Shown here: positions 15,921-24,388 of the stretch, in pieces | Layout: the number at the start of each line of letters is the position of its first letter | Position numbering within the stretch: the first letter of the stretch is position 1 | Assembly (NCBI GenBank): GCA_018268415.1 | Contig: JAFDWO010000130.1 | Span: 1 to 42,694, forward strand | DNA: 42,694 nucleotides | Origin: Actinomycetota bacterium | GTDB lineage: Bacteria; Actinomycetota; Thermoleophilia; Solirubrobacterales; 70-9 | Direction: 5' to 3' | Notes under the pieces: generated by a model | Told to the model about the DNA's origin: nothing | Seen by the model: only the letters and a program-made list of their open reading frames with translations | Databases searched by the model: none | Program-made: the position numbers and the translations under genes

Positions 15921-16877
15921 GTGAGCGAGCCGAGGCTGATCGAGAAGACCGGGGTGGAGGAGTCGCTCGCGCGGAAGCGGCCACCGGGGCGCGAGCCGTT
16001 TCGGATCGGTGCCGTGCAGGAGCGCTGGCGGCCCGATCCGGATGAGCACCGCGAGGCGCTCGCGACCGGGATCCGGATGGCGGCGGCGCGGGGCGCCCGC
16101 CTCGTCGCCCTGCAGGAGCTGACGCTGTCGCCCTACTTCGCGGTCGATCCGGCCGGTCCGGAGGGGGTCGGGGTCGAGCCGGAGGAACTGCCGGGCGGGC
16201 CGACGTACCAGTTCGCCGCCTCGATGGCCGCGGAGACCGGGGTCCACGTGCACGCGTCGCTGTTCGAGCAGGCCGACGGCGACGACGGGCTGGGCTTCAA
16301 CACCGCGATCGTCGTCGCCCCCGACGGGAGCCTCCTCGGCCGCACCCGCAAGCTCCACATCCCGGTCACCGCCGGCTACCACGAGGACCGCTATTTCCGC
16401 CCCGGGCCGCTCGGCGAGGGAGACGCCTTTCCGCTGGTCGCCCTGGGCGAGGCGCGGCTCGGGCTGCCGACCTGCTGGGACCAGTGGTTCCCGGAGCTCG
16501 CCCGCGCCTACAGCCTCGCCGGCGCCGAGGTCCTCATCTACCCGACCGCGATCGGCTCCGAGCCCGACCACCCCGACTTCGACACCCAGCCGCTCTGGGA
16601 GCGGGTGATCGTCGCCAACGGGATCGCCAACGGCACGTTCATGGTCGCGGTGAACCGCTTCGGCTCCGAGCCGCCGCTGGATTTCTACGGCTCCTCCTTT
16701 ATCTCCGACCCGTACGGGAGGGTGCTGGTGCAGGCCCCACGCGACGAGGCGGCGGTCCTGGTGGCCGACCTCGATCTCGACCAGCGCGCCGATTGGCTGG
16801 AGCTCTTCCCGTTCCTGACCACCCGCCGGCCGGATGCCTACGCAAGCCTGGTCGAGGGTAGGGCGAGCGAACGATGA
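15921..16877 (+). CDS. Carbon-nitrogen hydrolase, N-carbamoylputrescine amidase-like
   Basis: This 318-aa nitrilase-superfamily amidohydrolase has the triad E66 (LQELTLSPYF), K144 (RKLHIPVT) and C185 (PTCWDQWFPELAR). The block HIPVTAGYHEDRYFRPG, CWDQWFPE, YPTAIGSEP and FYGSSFI match N-carbamoylputrescine amidases, which release putrescine, CO2 and ammonia in the agmatine route. There is an unusual basic extension of about 28 residues before the domain. GTG 15921 lies 7 nt after TACAGT (15908-15913). Its stop overlaps the next ATG (ATGA). No agmatine deiminase is nearby, so specificity is inferred from motifs only. Confidence 0.85.
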   Translation: MSEPRLIEKTGVEESLARKRPPGREPFRIGAVQERWRPDPDEHREALATGIRMAAARGARLVALQELTLSPYFAVDPAGPEGVGVEPEELPGGPTYQFAASMAAETGVHVHASLFEQADGDDGLGFNTAIVVAPDGSLLGRTRKLHIPVTAGYHEDRYFRPGPLGEGDAFPLVALGEARLGLPTCWDQWFPELARAYSLAGAEVLIYPTAIGSEPDHPDFDTQPLWERVIVANGIANGTFMVAVNRFGSEPPLDFYGSSFISDPYGRVLVQAPRDEAAVLVADLDLDQRADWLELFPFLTTRRPDAYASLVEGRASER

Positions 16878-17131
16878 GCGACACGACTCCACAAGAGAAG
16901 ACGACCGGAACCGCGCTGACCTGCCCCAAATGCGGCGGTGAGATGCGCGCCCATCAACGCAACGGCGTGACCATCGAGCAGTGCCGGAAATGCCACGGAA
17001 TCTTCCTCGACCGCGGCGAGTTCGAGCAGCTGCTCAGCCGCGAAACCTCCTTTCTCGGCAACGAGGAAACCATGACCGCCCAGCGATCCGCGGACGGCCG
17101 CGCCTCGCGGTGGCGCCGCTGGCGTCGCTGA
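16874..17131 (+). CDS. TFIIB-type zinc-ribbon protein
   Basis: This 85-aa protein carries one zinc ribbon, CPKCGGEM...CRKCHGIFLDRGEFEQLL (residues 17-54), the zf-TFIIB (PF13453) signature, followed by a short basic tail (RWRRWRR). It is translationally coupled to the amidase gene (ATGA). Such small ribbons are common and their role is unknown; the tail suggests nucleic-acid or membrane contact. Confidence 0.85.
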   Translation: MSDTTPQEKTTGTALTCPKCGGEMRAHQRNGVTIEQCRKCHGIFLDRGEFEQLLSRETSFLGNEETMTAQRSADGRASRWRRWRR

Positions 17132-17145
17132 GCGATCTTCGTTCG

Positions 17146-17167
17146 GCCGGCCCTAGCGGGGGCCGGC
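17146..17167. terminator. Candidate bidirectional hairpin between convergent genes
   Basis: GCCGGCCC and GGGCCGGC pair around a 6-nt loop. It covers the stop codon of the minus-strand gene and follows the zinc-ribbon stop by 14 nt. No T-tract. Confidence 0.35.
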
Positions 17168-17884
17168 GCCGGACAGCGGTTCGATCCGGAAGGCCGATCG
17201 GGTCGGGCTCGCCGGCTTGTAGAACGTCGCCGATTCGGTGGTCAGCTTCCAGGGCGAGGGAAGCGTGGGGCTGGCCCCGAGGAAGCGCTGGAACAAGACC
17301 ACCGCCTGTTCGCAGCTGATGGTCGAGCCGGCGGGCAGGTAGATCAGGAATTGACCTTTGGTGAAGCGCAGCGGACGGATCACGGTGGTGTGATTGACCG
17401 TGAACGGATTGCGACAGAGCGTGCCGAGATCGGGGCTCGTGGCGCCTTCCTTTTCGATTTCGCCGCTCGACTGTTTCTTGGTCAGCGCGACCGAGAAACC
17501 GGGCTGGCTCCCGCGCAGGAATGCCGCCCTGCCGGAGGCTTCCGGCGAGATCTTCCACGGCGGGGTCAGGTCGCCGTCGAAGTCCTCGAGGAAGCGGGCG
17601 AAGAGTTCGGCGCCCGACTTGCAGTCGAGGGTCGGGCTTTCGAGGCTGATCGTGTAGCTGCCGGCCGGGAAGACGGCGGCGCCGATGCGATCGTTGTGGA
17701 GGACGCGGAAGCCGGGGCAGCTCTTCGGGGCGGCCGCGGGCGCCGCGGCGGCACTCGCGGGGCGCGCGCCGAAGGCCAGCGCGGCCGCGACCGTCACGAC
17801 CAGCGCACCGAGCGCGATCAGCGCGGCCCGGCTCCGCCGCGGTTCGAATCGGGAAATCGTCTGGAATCCGAGAAGCGCCTGCAT
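17153..17884 (-). CDS. Secreted protein with a tandemly duplicated Cys/FL/WK domain
   Basis: This protein of about 243 aa has an N-terminal membrane segment (ALIALGALVVTVAAALAFG) and ASA cleavage region. Two similar domains follow. Domain 1 runs CPGFRVLHN, FPAGSYTISL, DCKSGAELFARFLEDF, PPWKIS, GFSVAL. Domain 2 runs CRNPFTVNH, FTKGQFLIYL, SCEQAVVLFQRFLGAS, SPWKLT, FYKPAS, AFRIEPL. Each has a cysteine pair. The family is not known to me; a related pattern occurs in the protein at 28915-29322. The start is uncertain: ATG 17884 follows TAGTTT by 10 nt, while ATG 17923 would run into the divergent acyltransferase promoter. Lysine and glutamate codons are mostly AAA/GAA. Confidence 0.7.
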   Translation of the reverse strand: MQALLGFQTISRFEPRRSRAALIALGALVVTVAAALAFGARPASAAAAPAAAPKSCPGFRVLHNDRIGAAVFPAGSYTISLESPTLDCKSGAELFARFLEDFDGDLTPPWKISPEASGRAAFLRGSQPGFSVALTKKQSSGEIEKEGATSPDLGTLCRNPFTVNHTTVIRPLRFTKGQFLIYLPAGSTISCEQAVVLFQRFLGASPTLPSPWKLTTESATFYKPASPTRSAFRIEPLSGAGPR

Positions 17885-17934
17885 CAGGCGCGCAAAACTA
17901 TCAGCCTGGCCCGTCCCTACCATGCATCGGTCCG

Positions 17935-19887
17935 ATGCCCGAACCGATTACGCGTGGCGAGCGCTACATGCCAGGGCTGGACGGCCTGCGCGCGATCGCG
18001 GTCCTGGCCGTCATCTTCTTCCACCTCGGCTTCGGCTGGGCGCCCGGCGGGCTGCTCGGCGTCGGCATCTTCTTCACCCTCTCCGGCTACCTGATCACCG
18101 ACATCCTGCTCGGCCAGTTCCTGCGTCGGGGCGCGATCCACCTCGGCCGCTTCTGGCTCGGCCGTGCCCGGCGCCTCCTGCCGGCGCTCTTCCTGATGCT
18201 GCTGGTCGTCCTCGCCTGGGTGACGATCTTCGGCCCCGCCCAGCCCGATCAGTTCCGCAAGGCGGTCGTCTCGGCGATCTTCTACGTGAACAACTGGCAG
18301 CAGATCGCCGCCAACGTGTCGTATTTCGCGCGCTTCGCGCCCGAACAGCCGCTGAACCATCTCTGGTCGCTGTCGGTGGAGGAGCAGTTCTACATCTTCT
18401 GGCCCTTCATCCTGCTGATCGGGCTGAAGCTCGTGCGCGAGCGCGGCGACGACGAAGTCCTGCGCCCGCGGCTCGCCCTCTGGACCTTGGGCCTGGCGAT
18501 CGCCTCCTCGATCCTGATGGCGGTCCTCTACCACCCGAGCCTCGACCCCTCCCGCGTCTACTACGGCACCGACACCCGCGCCGCGGGGCTGCTCTTCGGC
18601 GCCGCCCTGGCGATGGTCTGGCCGAGCCGCCGCCTCAGCAAACGGATCACCCCGCAGGCGCGCAAGAATCTCGACCTGCTCGGCTGCGTCGGGCTGCTGA
18701 TCATCGCGCTGATGATCTGGCGGACCGGCGAGTTCTCCCAGTTCCTCTATCGCGGCGGCTTCATCGTCCTCTCGCTGGCGACGGTGATGGTGCTGATGCC
18801 GCTGGCCCATCCCGCCTGCCGGCTCGGCAACGTCCTCGGCTGCAAGCCGCTGCGCTGGATCGGCGTCCGCTCCTACGCCATCTACCTCTGGCAGACGCCG
18901 GTGATCGTCCTCACCTCGCCGCAGGGCCCGCACGGCCGGAGCCTGGTGCGCGACGTCCTCCAGGTGGCGGCGATCTTCATCATCGCCGCGCTCTCCTGGA
19001 AATTCGTCGAGGAGCCGATCCGTCACGGCGCGATCGGGCGCCTGCTCGCCCGTCGCCGCCGGCTCGGCTGGAGCTGGGCGACCTTCACGCCGCAGGGCCG
19101 CGTCGTCCTGGTCGGGCTCGGGGTGCTCTTCGTCGTCGCCATCGCGGGCATGGCGGGGCTCAACAAGGCCACGGCGGAAGGCGAACAGATCCGGGTCAAG
19201 GAAGCGACGGCGGCCAAGGGCCCGGTCCCGCTCACCCCACAGCAGGCGGCCGACTCGCAGATGACCTCGTGCAGGCGCGTGGTGCACATCGGCGACTCGA
19301 CCTCCGAGGGGCTCGACTCGGCCGAATACCTCCCGAATCCGAAAGAACGGATCGAAAACCGCTATCGGGAAGTCGGCGTCAAGGAAACGCACATGGAGGT
19401 GCAGGGCGCGCGCTCGATCGAAGAGCGCTTCGAAGGTGAACCGAACGCCCAGGAAGTCGCCGAGGCGTGGAAGGCCGAAGGCTACAAAGGTTGCTGGGTG
19501 CTGGCCCTGGGGACGAACGAGGCCGCCGACGTCGCGGCCGGCTCCAACGTCGGCCTGGCGGAACGCATCGAAAAGATGATGAACATCATCGGCGGCGAAC
19601 CGACGCTTTGGGTCAACGTCAAAACCCTCCCCGACGCGACCGAATTCTATTCGGAGGAAGGCATGAAGAAATGGGACGAAGAACTCGAAAAAGCGTGCCT
19701 TCGCTACCCGAGCATGCGCGTCTACGACTGGGCCAAAGACGTCAAAGAATCGTGGTACATCAGTGACGGCATCCACTTCACCTCGCCCGGCTACGCCGCC
19801 CGCGCCGAGCTGATCGCCCACGCGCTCGCCCACGCCTTCCCGGCAAAGGGCGAATCCCCCGGCGGCGCCCACTGCGTCGTCAACTGA
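17935..19887 (+). CDS. AT3 acyltransferase fused to SGNH domain (OafA/OatA-like)
   Basis: This 650-aa protein combines a membrane acyltransferase-3 domain (about residues 10-380, with GERYMPGLDGLRAIAVLAVIFFHLG, FFTLSGYLIT and NHLWSLSVEEQFYIFWP) with an extracytoplasmic SGNH domain: catalytic Ser in VHIGDSTSEGLD near residue 450 and the Asp-His pair in WYISDGIHFTSPGYA near the end. This is the architecture of O-acetyltransferases such as OatA and OafA, which move acetyl groups across the membrane onto cell-wall or surface polysaccharide; the acceptor here is unknown. The SGNH part uses GAA/AAA far more than the membrane part. TACCAT (17918-17923) is a possible -10. Confidence 0.9.
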   Translation: MPEPITRGERYMPGLDGLRAIAVLAVIFFHLGFGWAPGGLLGVGIFFTLSGYLITDILLGQFLRRGAIHLGRFWLGRARRLLPALFLMLLVVLAWVTIFGPAQPDQFRKAVVSAIFYVNNWQQIAANVSYFARFAPEQPLNHLWSLSVEEQFYIFWPFILLIGLKLVRERGDDEVLRPRLALWTLGLAIASSILMAVLYHPSLDPSRVYYGTDTRAAGLLFGAALAMVWPSRRLSKRITPQARKNLDLLGCVGLLIIALMIWRTGEFSQFLYRGGFIVLSLATVMVLMPLAHPACRLGNVLGCKPLRWIGVRSYAIYLWQTPVIVLTSPQGPHGRSLVRDVLQVAAIFIIAALSWKFVEEPIRHGAIGRLLARRRRLGWSWATFTPQGRVVLVGLGVLFVVAIAGMAGLNKATAEGEQIRVKEATAAKGPVPLTPQQAADSQMTSCRRVVHIGDSTSEGLDSAEYLPNPKERIENRYREVGVKETHMEVQGARSIEERFEGEPNAQEVAEAWKAEGYKGCWVLALGTNEAADVAAGSNVGLAERIEKMMNIIGGEPTLWVNVKTLPDATEFYSEEGMKKWDEELEKACLRYPSMRVYDWAKDVKESWYISDGIHFTSPGYAARAELIAHALAHAFPAKGESPGGAHCVVN

Positions 19888-19908
19888 CCCACTTTCGCGC
19901 GACCCCGA

Positions 19909-19959
19909 GGTTGACGGGCCGAAAACTCAAGCATGGCTTGAGTTTTCGGCCCGTCAACC
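19909..19959. terminator. Strong hairpin after the acyltransferase gene
   Basis: 24-bp perfect arms enclose an ATG loop, 22 nt after the acyltransferase stop and facing the convergent S9 peptidase gene. The inner 37 nt (19916-19952) are identical to 10901-10937. No U-tract, but the position between convergent stops argues for bidirectional termination. Confidence 0.7.
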
Positions 19960-19987
19960 GGGACGGTGCACGACTTTGTGACGCGGC

Positions 19988-21955
19988 TCAGCTTGCGATC
20001 TCGACCGGCTGCAGCTCGTCGGCGGGCTCGAAGCCGAGGATGCGGCCGTAGAAGTAGAGCTCGGCTTCGAGGCAACGGATCTCGGTCTCCGACCTGCGGA
20101 AGCCGTGCTGCTCGCCCTCGAAGGCGAGGTAGGCGTGGGGGATGCCGTTGGCGGCCATCGCCGCGACCATCGTCTCCGCCTGATTGGGCGGGACGATCTC
20201 GTCCTCGAGGCCCTGGAAGAGGATCACCGGCGAGCCCAACCGCTCAACATAATGGATCGGCGAACGCTCCCGGTAGAGGTCGGCGCGCTCCGGATACGGG
20301 CCGATCAGCCCGTCGAGGTAGCGCGACTCGAACTTGTGGGTGTCGCGCGCCAGCGCCTCGGCATCGGCCACCCCGTAGTAGCTCGCCCCGGCGGCGAACT
20401 CGTCGTGGAAGACCAGCGCGCAGAGCGTCGCGTAGCCGCCCGCCGAGCCACCGCGGATCGCCAGCCGTCTGCCGTCCACCTCACCGGTCTCGGCGAGGAA
20501 GCGCGCCGCGGCGACGCAATCCTCGGTGTCGACGATGCCCCAGGTGCCCTGCAGCTTGTCGCGGTAGGCGCGGCCGAAGCCGCTCGACCCGCGGTAGTTG
20601 ACGTCGACGACGCCGAACCCGCGACTGGTCCAGAAGAGGAACTCGTGGTCGAGCGCGGGGGTGACATGCGAGGTCGGCCCGCCGTGGCTGACCACGATCA
20701 GGGGCGGCCTTTCGCCCTCGGGCCCGACGAACTCCGGGTTGGTCGGCGGGTAGTAGAAGGCGTGCGCGGTGTCGCCGTCGCCGGTCGGGTAGGCGATCGC
20801 ACGCGGCTCGGCGACCAGGCGCGGGTCGACGGTCTCCTCGGACGTGGTGCGGATCGTCTCCACCGCGCCGGAGGCGACGTCGACGACGACCACCTCGGGC
20901 TGCTTGGCCGGCGTCGCCGCCGCGAAGGCGACCCTCCCGCCGCGGGCGGTGATCGACGGCGCGCCGAAGGCGGTGAAGGGGAGGCCGAGATCGCGCACCG
21001 CGCCGCCGCTGCGGTCGAGCGCCGCGAGCCGTTCGGTCGCGTCCTCGGTGCGGATCACGACGATCGTCCCGTCCTCGAGCTCGGCGTGCGTCTGCATCGT
21101 GAAGAGCCACTGCGGGTGGCCGAGGTCGGCCCGCTCGGCGGTCAACTGCTCCAGCGCCGGCAGGTCCTCGGCCGCATCCGGCGCGCCGAGGTCGGTGATC
21201 GTGCGGTAGAGGTTCCACCAGCCGTCGCGATCGGAGGCGAAGCGCAGGCGATCCTGCGAGTCCCAGGACGGCGCGAAGACCGCCTCCCGCGGTCCACCCG
21301 CCAGCGGCCGCGCCGCGCCCGGGTCGCGCACCGGCGTGACCCACAGCTCGGTGCCGTCCCACGGCATGTTGGGGTGGTCCCAGCAGACAAAGGAGAGCCA
21401 GAGCCCGTCCGGGGAGACCCGCGGCGACGAGTAGAAGTCGTGCCCCGCGGCGATCACCTGCGGCGGTTTCGACCCGTCGAGCGGTAGCGAGACCACCTGG
21501 TTCTCCGGTTCGGCGCCGCCGTCGTGGATCTCGCGCACGCAGTAGAGCGTCGCCCCGTCGGGGTGGAGCTCGAAGTCGGCGTAACGGAGCCCCGCCGGCT
21601 CCTCCGGCTCCGGCGTGATCGCGACCGGCGAGCCGCCCAGCTCCAGCCGGTAGGCGCGCTGGTCGGCGAAGTCGACGTAGACGACGAGCTCCGGCCCCAG
21701 CAGCTTCCAGGCGCCGCCGCCGTACTCGTGCACGCGGGTGCGGACGTTGGCCCCGGCCGGCGTCACTTCTTCGGGCTCGCCGCCCGCCGGACGCCGCATC
21801 AAGGCGCTGCGCCCGCCCTCGGCCGGCCGTCCCTCGGCCCACCAGACGGCGCCGTCGGCGGCGATCGTCGCGCCGCCCAGCCGTCGCCCGCCGCGGGCCA
21901 CGTCGGCGGGCGCGATCGGCGAGCGCCAGGACCCGTAGGGGGCGACCGTTGCCAC
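19988..21955 (-). CDS. S9 family prolyl-oligopeptidase-type peptidase
   Basis: This 655-aa serine peptidase has an N-terminal beta-propeller of about 390 residues (blades such as PRVSPDGLWLSFVCWD) that gates access, and a C-terminal alpha/beta-hydrolase domain. The nucleophile is S504 in RGGSAGGYATL, the Asp lies in FQGLEDEIVPPNQAE and the His in FEGEQHGFRR. HGGPTSHVTPALDHEFLFW and GFGVVDVNYRGSSGFGRAYR form the usual oxyanion region. It probably works as a cytoplasmic dipeptidyl- or acylaminoacyl-peptidase, since no signal peptide is seen. It starts 2 bp after the carbonic anhydrase stop, so the two are co-transcribed. Confidence 0.9.
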   Translation of the reverse strand: MATVAPYGSWRSPIAPADVARGGRRLGGATIAADGAVWWAEGRPAEGGRSALMRRPAGGEPEEVTPAGANVRTRVHEYGGGAWKLLGPELVVYVDFADQRAYRLELGGSPVAITPEPEEPAGLRYADFELHPDGATLYCVREIHDGGAEPENQVVSLPLDGSKPPQVIAAGHDFYSSPRVSPDGLWLSFVCWDHPNMPWDGTELWVTPVRDPGAARPLAGGPREAVFAPSWDSQDRLRFASDRDGWWNLYRTITDLGAPDAAEDLPALEQLTAERADLGHPQWLFTMQTHAELEDGTIVVIRTEDATERLAALDRSGGAVRDLGLPFTAFGAPSITARGGRVAFAAATPAKQPEVVVVDVASGAVETIRTTSEETVDPRLVAEPRAIAYPTGDGDTAHAFYYPPTNPEFVGPEGERPPLIVVSHGGPTSHVTPALDHEFLFWTSRGFGVVDVNYRGSSGFGRAYRDKLQGTWGIVDTEDCVAAARFLAETGEVDGRRLAIRGGSAGGYATLCALVFHDEFAAGASYYGVADAEALARDTHKFESRYLDGLIGPYPERADLYRERSPIHYVERLGSPVILFQGLEDEIVPPNQAETMVAAMAANGIPHAYLAFEGEQHGFRRSETEIRCLEAELYFYGRILGFEPADELQPVEIAS

Positions 21956-21957
21956 GC

Positions 21958-22467
21958 TCAGGCGGCGTCCTCGCCGGCGACCACCTCGCGCAGCGCGTGC
22001 GTGTCGACGTCGTAGACGAAGCCGCGCACGCGGTCGCGGTGGGGGAGGAAGTCGGAGCGGCGCACCCGCAGGATCGACTGGCGGACGTCGGCCTCGACGT
22101 CGACGAAGGACTCGATCGCGAAGGCGGGCGCCACCCCGGTCGATTCGCGCAGCTCGTTGCGGAAGCCGTCGTCGGTGATCGTCTGCAGGCCGCAGTCGTC
22201 GTGGTGGATCAGCATCACCTCGCGCGTCCCCAGCTTGCGCTGCGAGAGCGCCAGCGAGCGGATCACGTCGTCGGTGATCACGCCGCCCGCGTTGCGCAGC
22301 ACGTGGGCCTCGCCGTCGTTCAGCCCGAGCGCCGCGAACACGTCGAGCCGCGAGTCCATGCAGGTGACGATCGCCAGGTGCCTGCTCGGCTGGACGGGCA
22401 GGTGGCGCTTCTCGAATCCCGCCGCGAAAGCCCCGTTGTTTGCGACCAGCTCATCGATGACACCCAT
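21958..22467 (-). CDS. Beta-class carbonic anhydrase
   Basis: This 169-aa beta-carbonic anhydrase interconverts CO2 and bicarbonate. The zinc ligands are C36 (TCMDSRLD), H89 and C92 (HHDDCG), with the Asp/Arg dyad D38/R40, and RNAGGVITDDVIRSL matches the family. Length fits the compact bacterial/mycobacterial type. ATG 22467 is 8 nt after TAGGGT (22476-22481, minus strand), so the transcript is probably leaderless. The functional link to the downstream S9 peptidase is not clear. Confidence 0.92.
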   Translation of the reverse strand: MGVIDELVANNGAFAAGFEKRHLPVQPSRHLAIVTCMDSRLDVFAALGLNDGEAHVLRNAGGVITDDVIRSLALSQRKLGTREVMLIHHDDCGLQTITDDGFRNELRESTGVAPAFAIESFVDVEADVRQSILRVRRSDFLPHRDRVRGFVYDVDTHALREVVAGEDAA

Positions 22468-22540
22468 CGGAGCTGACCCTACCGCGACCGTCCGGCGGGA
22501 CCTCCACCGCCGCTCCGGGCCGTCAGTAGATTCCGTGGAC

Positions 22541-23035
22541 ATGTCCGAGCCGACCGCCACGCCGACCATCCGTGCCGCGACCGAGGACGACGCCCAGCTC
22601 ATCTTCGACCTGATCTGTGAGCTGGCGACCTACGAGAAACTCCGCGACGAAGTCGTCGGGACGGCGGAGGTCCTGCGCGAGTCGCTGTTCGAGCGGGGCG
22701 ACGCCGAGGCACTGATCGTCGAATCGGCGGGTGAGCCCGTCGGCTACGCGCTCTTCTACACGACCTTCTCGACCTTCGAGTGCCGCGCCGGGATCTGGCT
22801 GGAGGATCTCTACGTGCGGCCCGAGCATCGCCGCGGCGGCGTCGGCCGCAAGGTTCTCGAGCACCTCGCCGCGATCGCCCTCGAGCGCGGCCGCGTCCGC
22901 CTCGAGTGGTGTGCCCTGGAGTGGAACGAACCGGCGCTCAACTTCTACGCCAAGCTCGGCGCCCACCGGCTCGACGACTGGCGCATGCTGCGCCTCGAGG
23001 TCGACGGCATGCGTGCCCTCGCCGCGGGCGAGTAG
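22541..23035 (+). CDS. GNAT acetyltransferase, SSAT (diamine acetyltransferase)-like
   Basis: This 164-aa GNAT protein has the acetyl-CoA site RPEHRRGGVGRKVLEHL within IWLEDLYVRPEHRRGGVGRK, then EWCALEWNEPALNFYAKLGA. LEDLYV and LEWN..ALNFY are typical of spermidine/spermine or diamine acetyltransferases, so acetylation of polyamines or related amines is plausible but unproven. ATG 22541 lies 8 nt after TAGATT (22527-22532). It is divergent from the carbonic anhydrase gene, with 73 bp between starts. Confidence 0.85.
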   Translation: MSEPTATPTIRAATEDDAQLIFDLICELATYEKLRDEVVGTAEVLRESLFERGDAEALIVESAGEPVGYALFYTTFSTFECRAGIWLEDLYVRPEHRRGGVGRKVLEHLAAIALERGRVRLEWCALEWNEPALNFYAKLGAHRLDDWRMLRLEVDGMRALAAGE

Positions 23036-23054
23036 AGCGAAAGGATGGGCCCGG

Positions 23055-23102
23055 TCGCTCGCTGAGTTAAGGGCGCCAGGACGCCCTTAACTCAGCGAGC
23101 GA
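23055..23102. terminator. Bidirectional terminator hairpin
   Basis: 21-bp perfect arms (starting TCGCTCGCTGAGTTAAGG) enclose a CCAGGA loop. It sits between the convergent stops of the acetyltransferase (23035) and the sigma factor (23114). The GAGTTAA segment is AT-richer than its surroundings. Confidence 0.7.
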
Positions 23103-23113
23103 GAGTCCTCAGC

Positions 23114-24388
23114 TCACCCCCCGGCGCGGCCGGGATCGGCGGCGCGGCGGAGGAGGAGCGCGCGCTCGGGGACGTTGGCGGTGAGCTCGGCGGCACGGCG
23201 GAACTCGGCGGCGGCCTCCTCGTCGCGGCCGAGGCGGGCGAGGAGGTCACCGCGCACGCTGGGGAGGAGGTGGTAATCGCGCAGGGCGGGATCGGCGGCG
23301 GTGCGTTCGAGGAGGGCGAGGCCGATCTCGGGGCCGAAGGCCATGCCGACCGCCACGGCGCGATTCAGCTCGACGATCGGGCTCGGGGCGATCGCGGCGA
23401 GCGCCTCGTAGAGCGCCGCGATCCGCACCCAGTCGGTGTCGGCCGCCTCCAGCGCCCGCCCGTGGCAGGCCGCGATCGCCGCCTGCAGGCCGTAGGGCCC
23501 GAGCGGGGCGGGCAGCTCTTCGGCCCGCTTCAGGGCCGCCACGCCGCGCACGATCAGCAGCGGGTCCCAGCGCGAGCGGTCCTGGTCGAGCAGCAGGATC
23601 GGCTCCCCGTCGGGCCCCAGTCGCGCGTCCAGCCGCGAGGCCTGGATCTCCAGCAGGGCGATCAGTCCATGTGCCTCCGGCTCCTCCGGCGCCAGCGCGG
23701 CGAGGATCCGCCCGAGCCGCAGCGCTTCCTCGCACAGCTCCGTCCGCACCCACCGCTCGCCGGAGCTCGCCGCGTAGCCCTCGTTGAAGATCAGGTAGAC
23801 GACTTCGAGCACGTCCGGCAGCCGTGCCCGCAGGGCGCTTCCGACCGGCACCTCGAAGTCCGCGCGCACCTCGCGCAGCGTCCGCTTCGCCCGCGTCAGC
23901 CGTTGGGCGACGGTCGGCTCGCCGACCAGGAACGCACGGGCGATCTCCGCCGTCGTCAGCCCGCCGAGCAGGCGCAGCGTCAACGCCACCCGCGCCTCGG
24001 TCGAGAGCGCCGGGTGACAGCAGGTGAACATCAGTGCCAGCAGATCGTCACCGACCTCGTCGTCGGCCTGCGCCGCCAGGTCGGCACCGTCCATCGCCAG
24101 CATGATCCCCAGCTCGTGCGCCACCTCGTCGCGCTTGCGCTCGTAGGTGGAGGCGCGCCGCGCCAGGTCGATCGCCCGGTTCTTCGCCGTCGCCATCAGC
24201 CAGGCTCCGGGATTGTCGGGGACCCCGTCGCGCGGCCAGCGCTCGAGGGCCGCCAGCAGCGCGTCCTGCGCCAGATCCTCGGCCAGCCCGACATCACGGA
24301 CCAGCCGCGCCAGGCCGGCGACGAGGCGGGCGGACTCGATCCGCCAGACCGCCTCGACCGCCGCCCTGGCATCGGCCGGCGCCGCCAT
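23114..24388 (-). CDS. ECF42-type RNA polymerase sigma factor with C-terminal helical extension
   Basis: This 424-aa sigma factor has region 2 (LVAGLARLVRDVGLAEDLAQDALLAALERW, AWLMATAKNRAIDLARR) and region 4 (LTLRLLGGLTTAEIARAFLVGEPTVAQRLTRAKRTLRE) in its first 190 residues. A long alpha-helical, TPR-like extension follows (LAEDPALRDYHLLPSV-type repeats, NRAVAVGMAFGPEIGL). This architecture and the adjacent DGPF gene define the ECF42 group, which lacks a classical anti-sigma factor; its extension is reported to be needed for activity. Its ATG overlaps the DGPF stop (TGATG), so translation is coupled. Confidence 0.9.
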   Translation of the reverse strand: MAAPADARAAVEAVWRIESARLVAGLARLVRDVGLAEDLAQDALLAALERWPRDGVPDNPGAWLMATAKNRAIDLARRASTYERKRDEVAHELGIMLAMDGADLAAQADDEVGDDLLALMFTCCHPALSTEARVALTLRLLGGLTTAEIARAFLVGEPTVAQRLTRAKRTLREVRADFEVPVGSALRARLPDVLEVVYLIFNEGYAASSGERWVRTELCEEALRLGRILAALAPEEPEAHGLIALLEIQASRLDARLGPDGEPILLLDQDRSRWDPLLIVRGVAALKRAEELPAPLGPYGLQAAIAACHGRALEAADTDWVRIAALYEALAAIAPSPIVELNRAVAVGMAFGPEIGLALLERTAADPALRDYHLLPSVRGDLLARLGRDEEAAAEFRRAAELTANVPERALLLRRAADPGRAGG

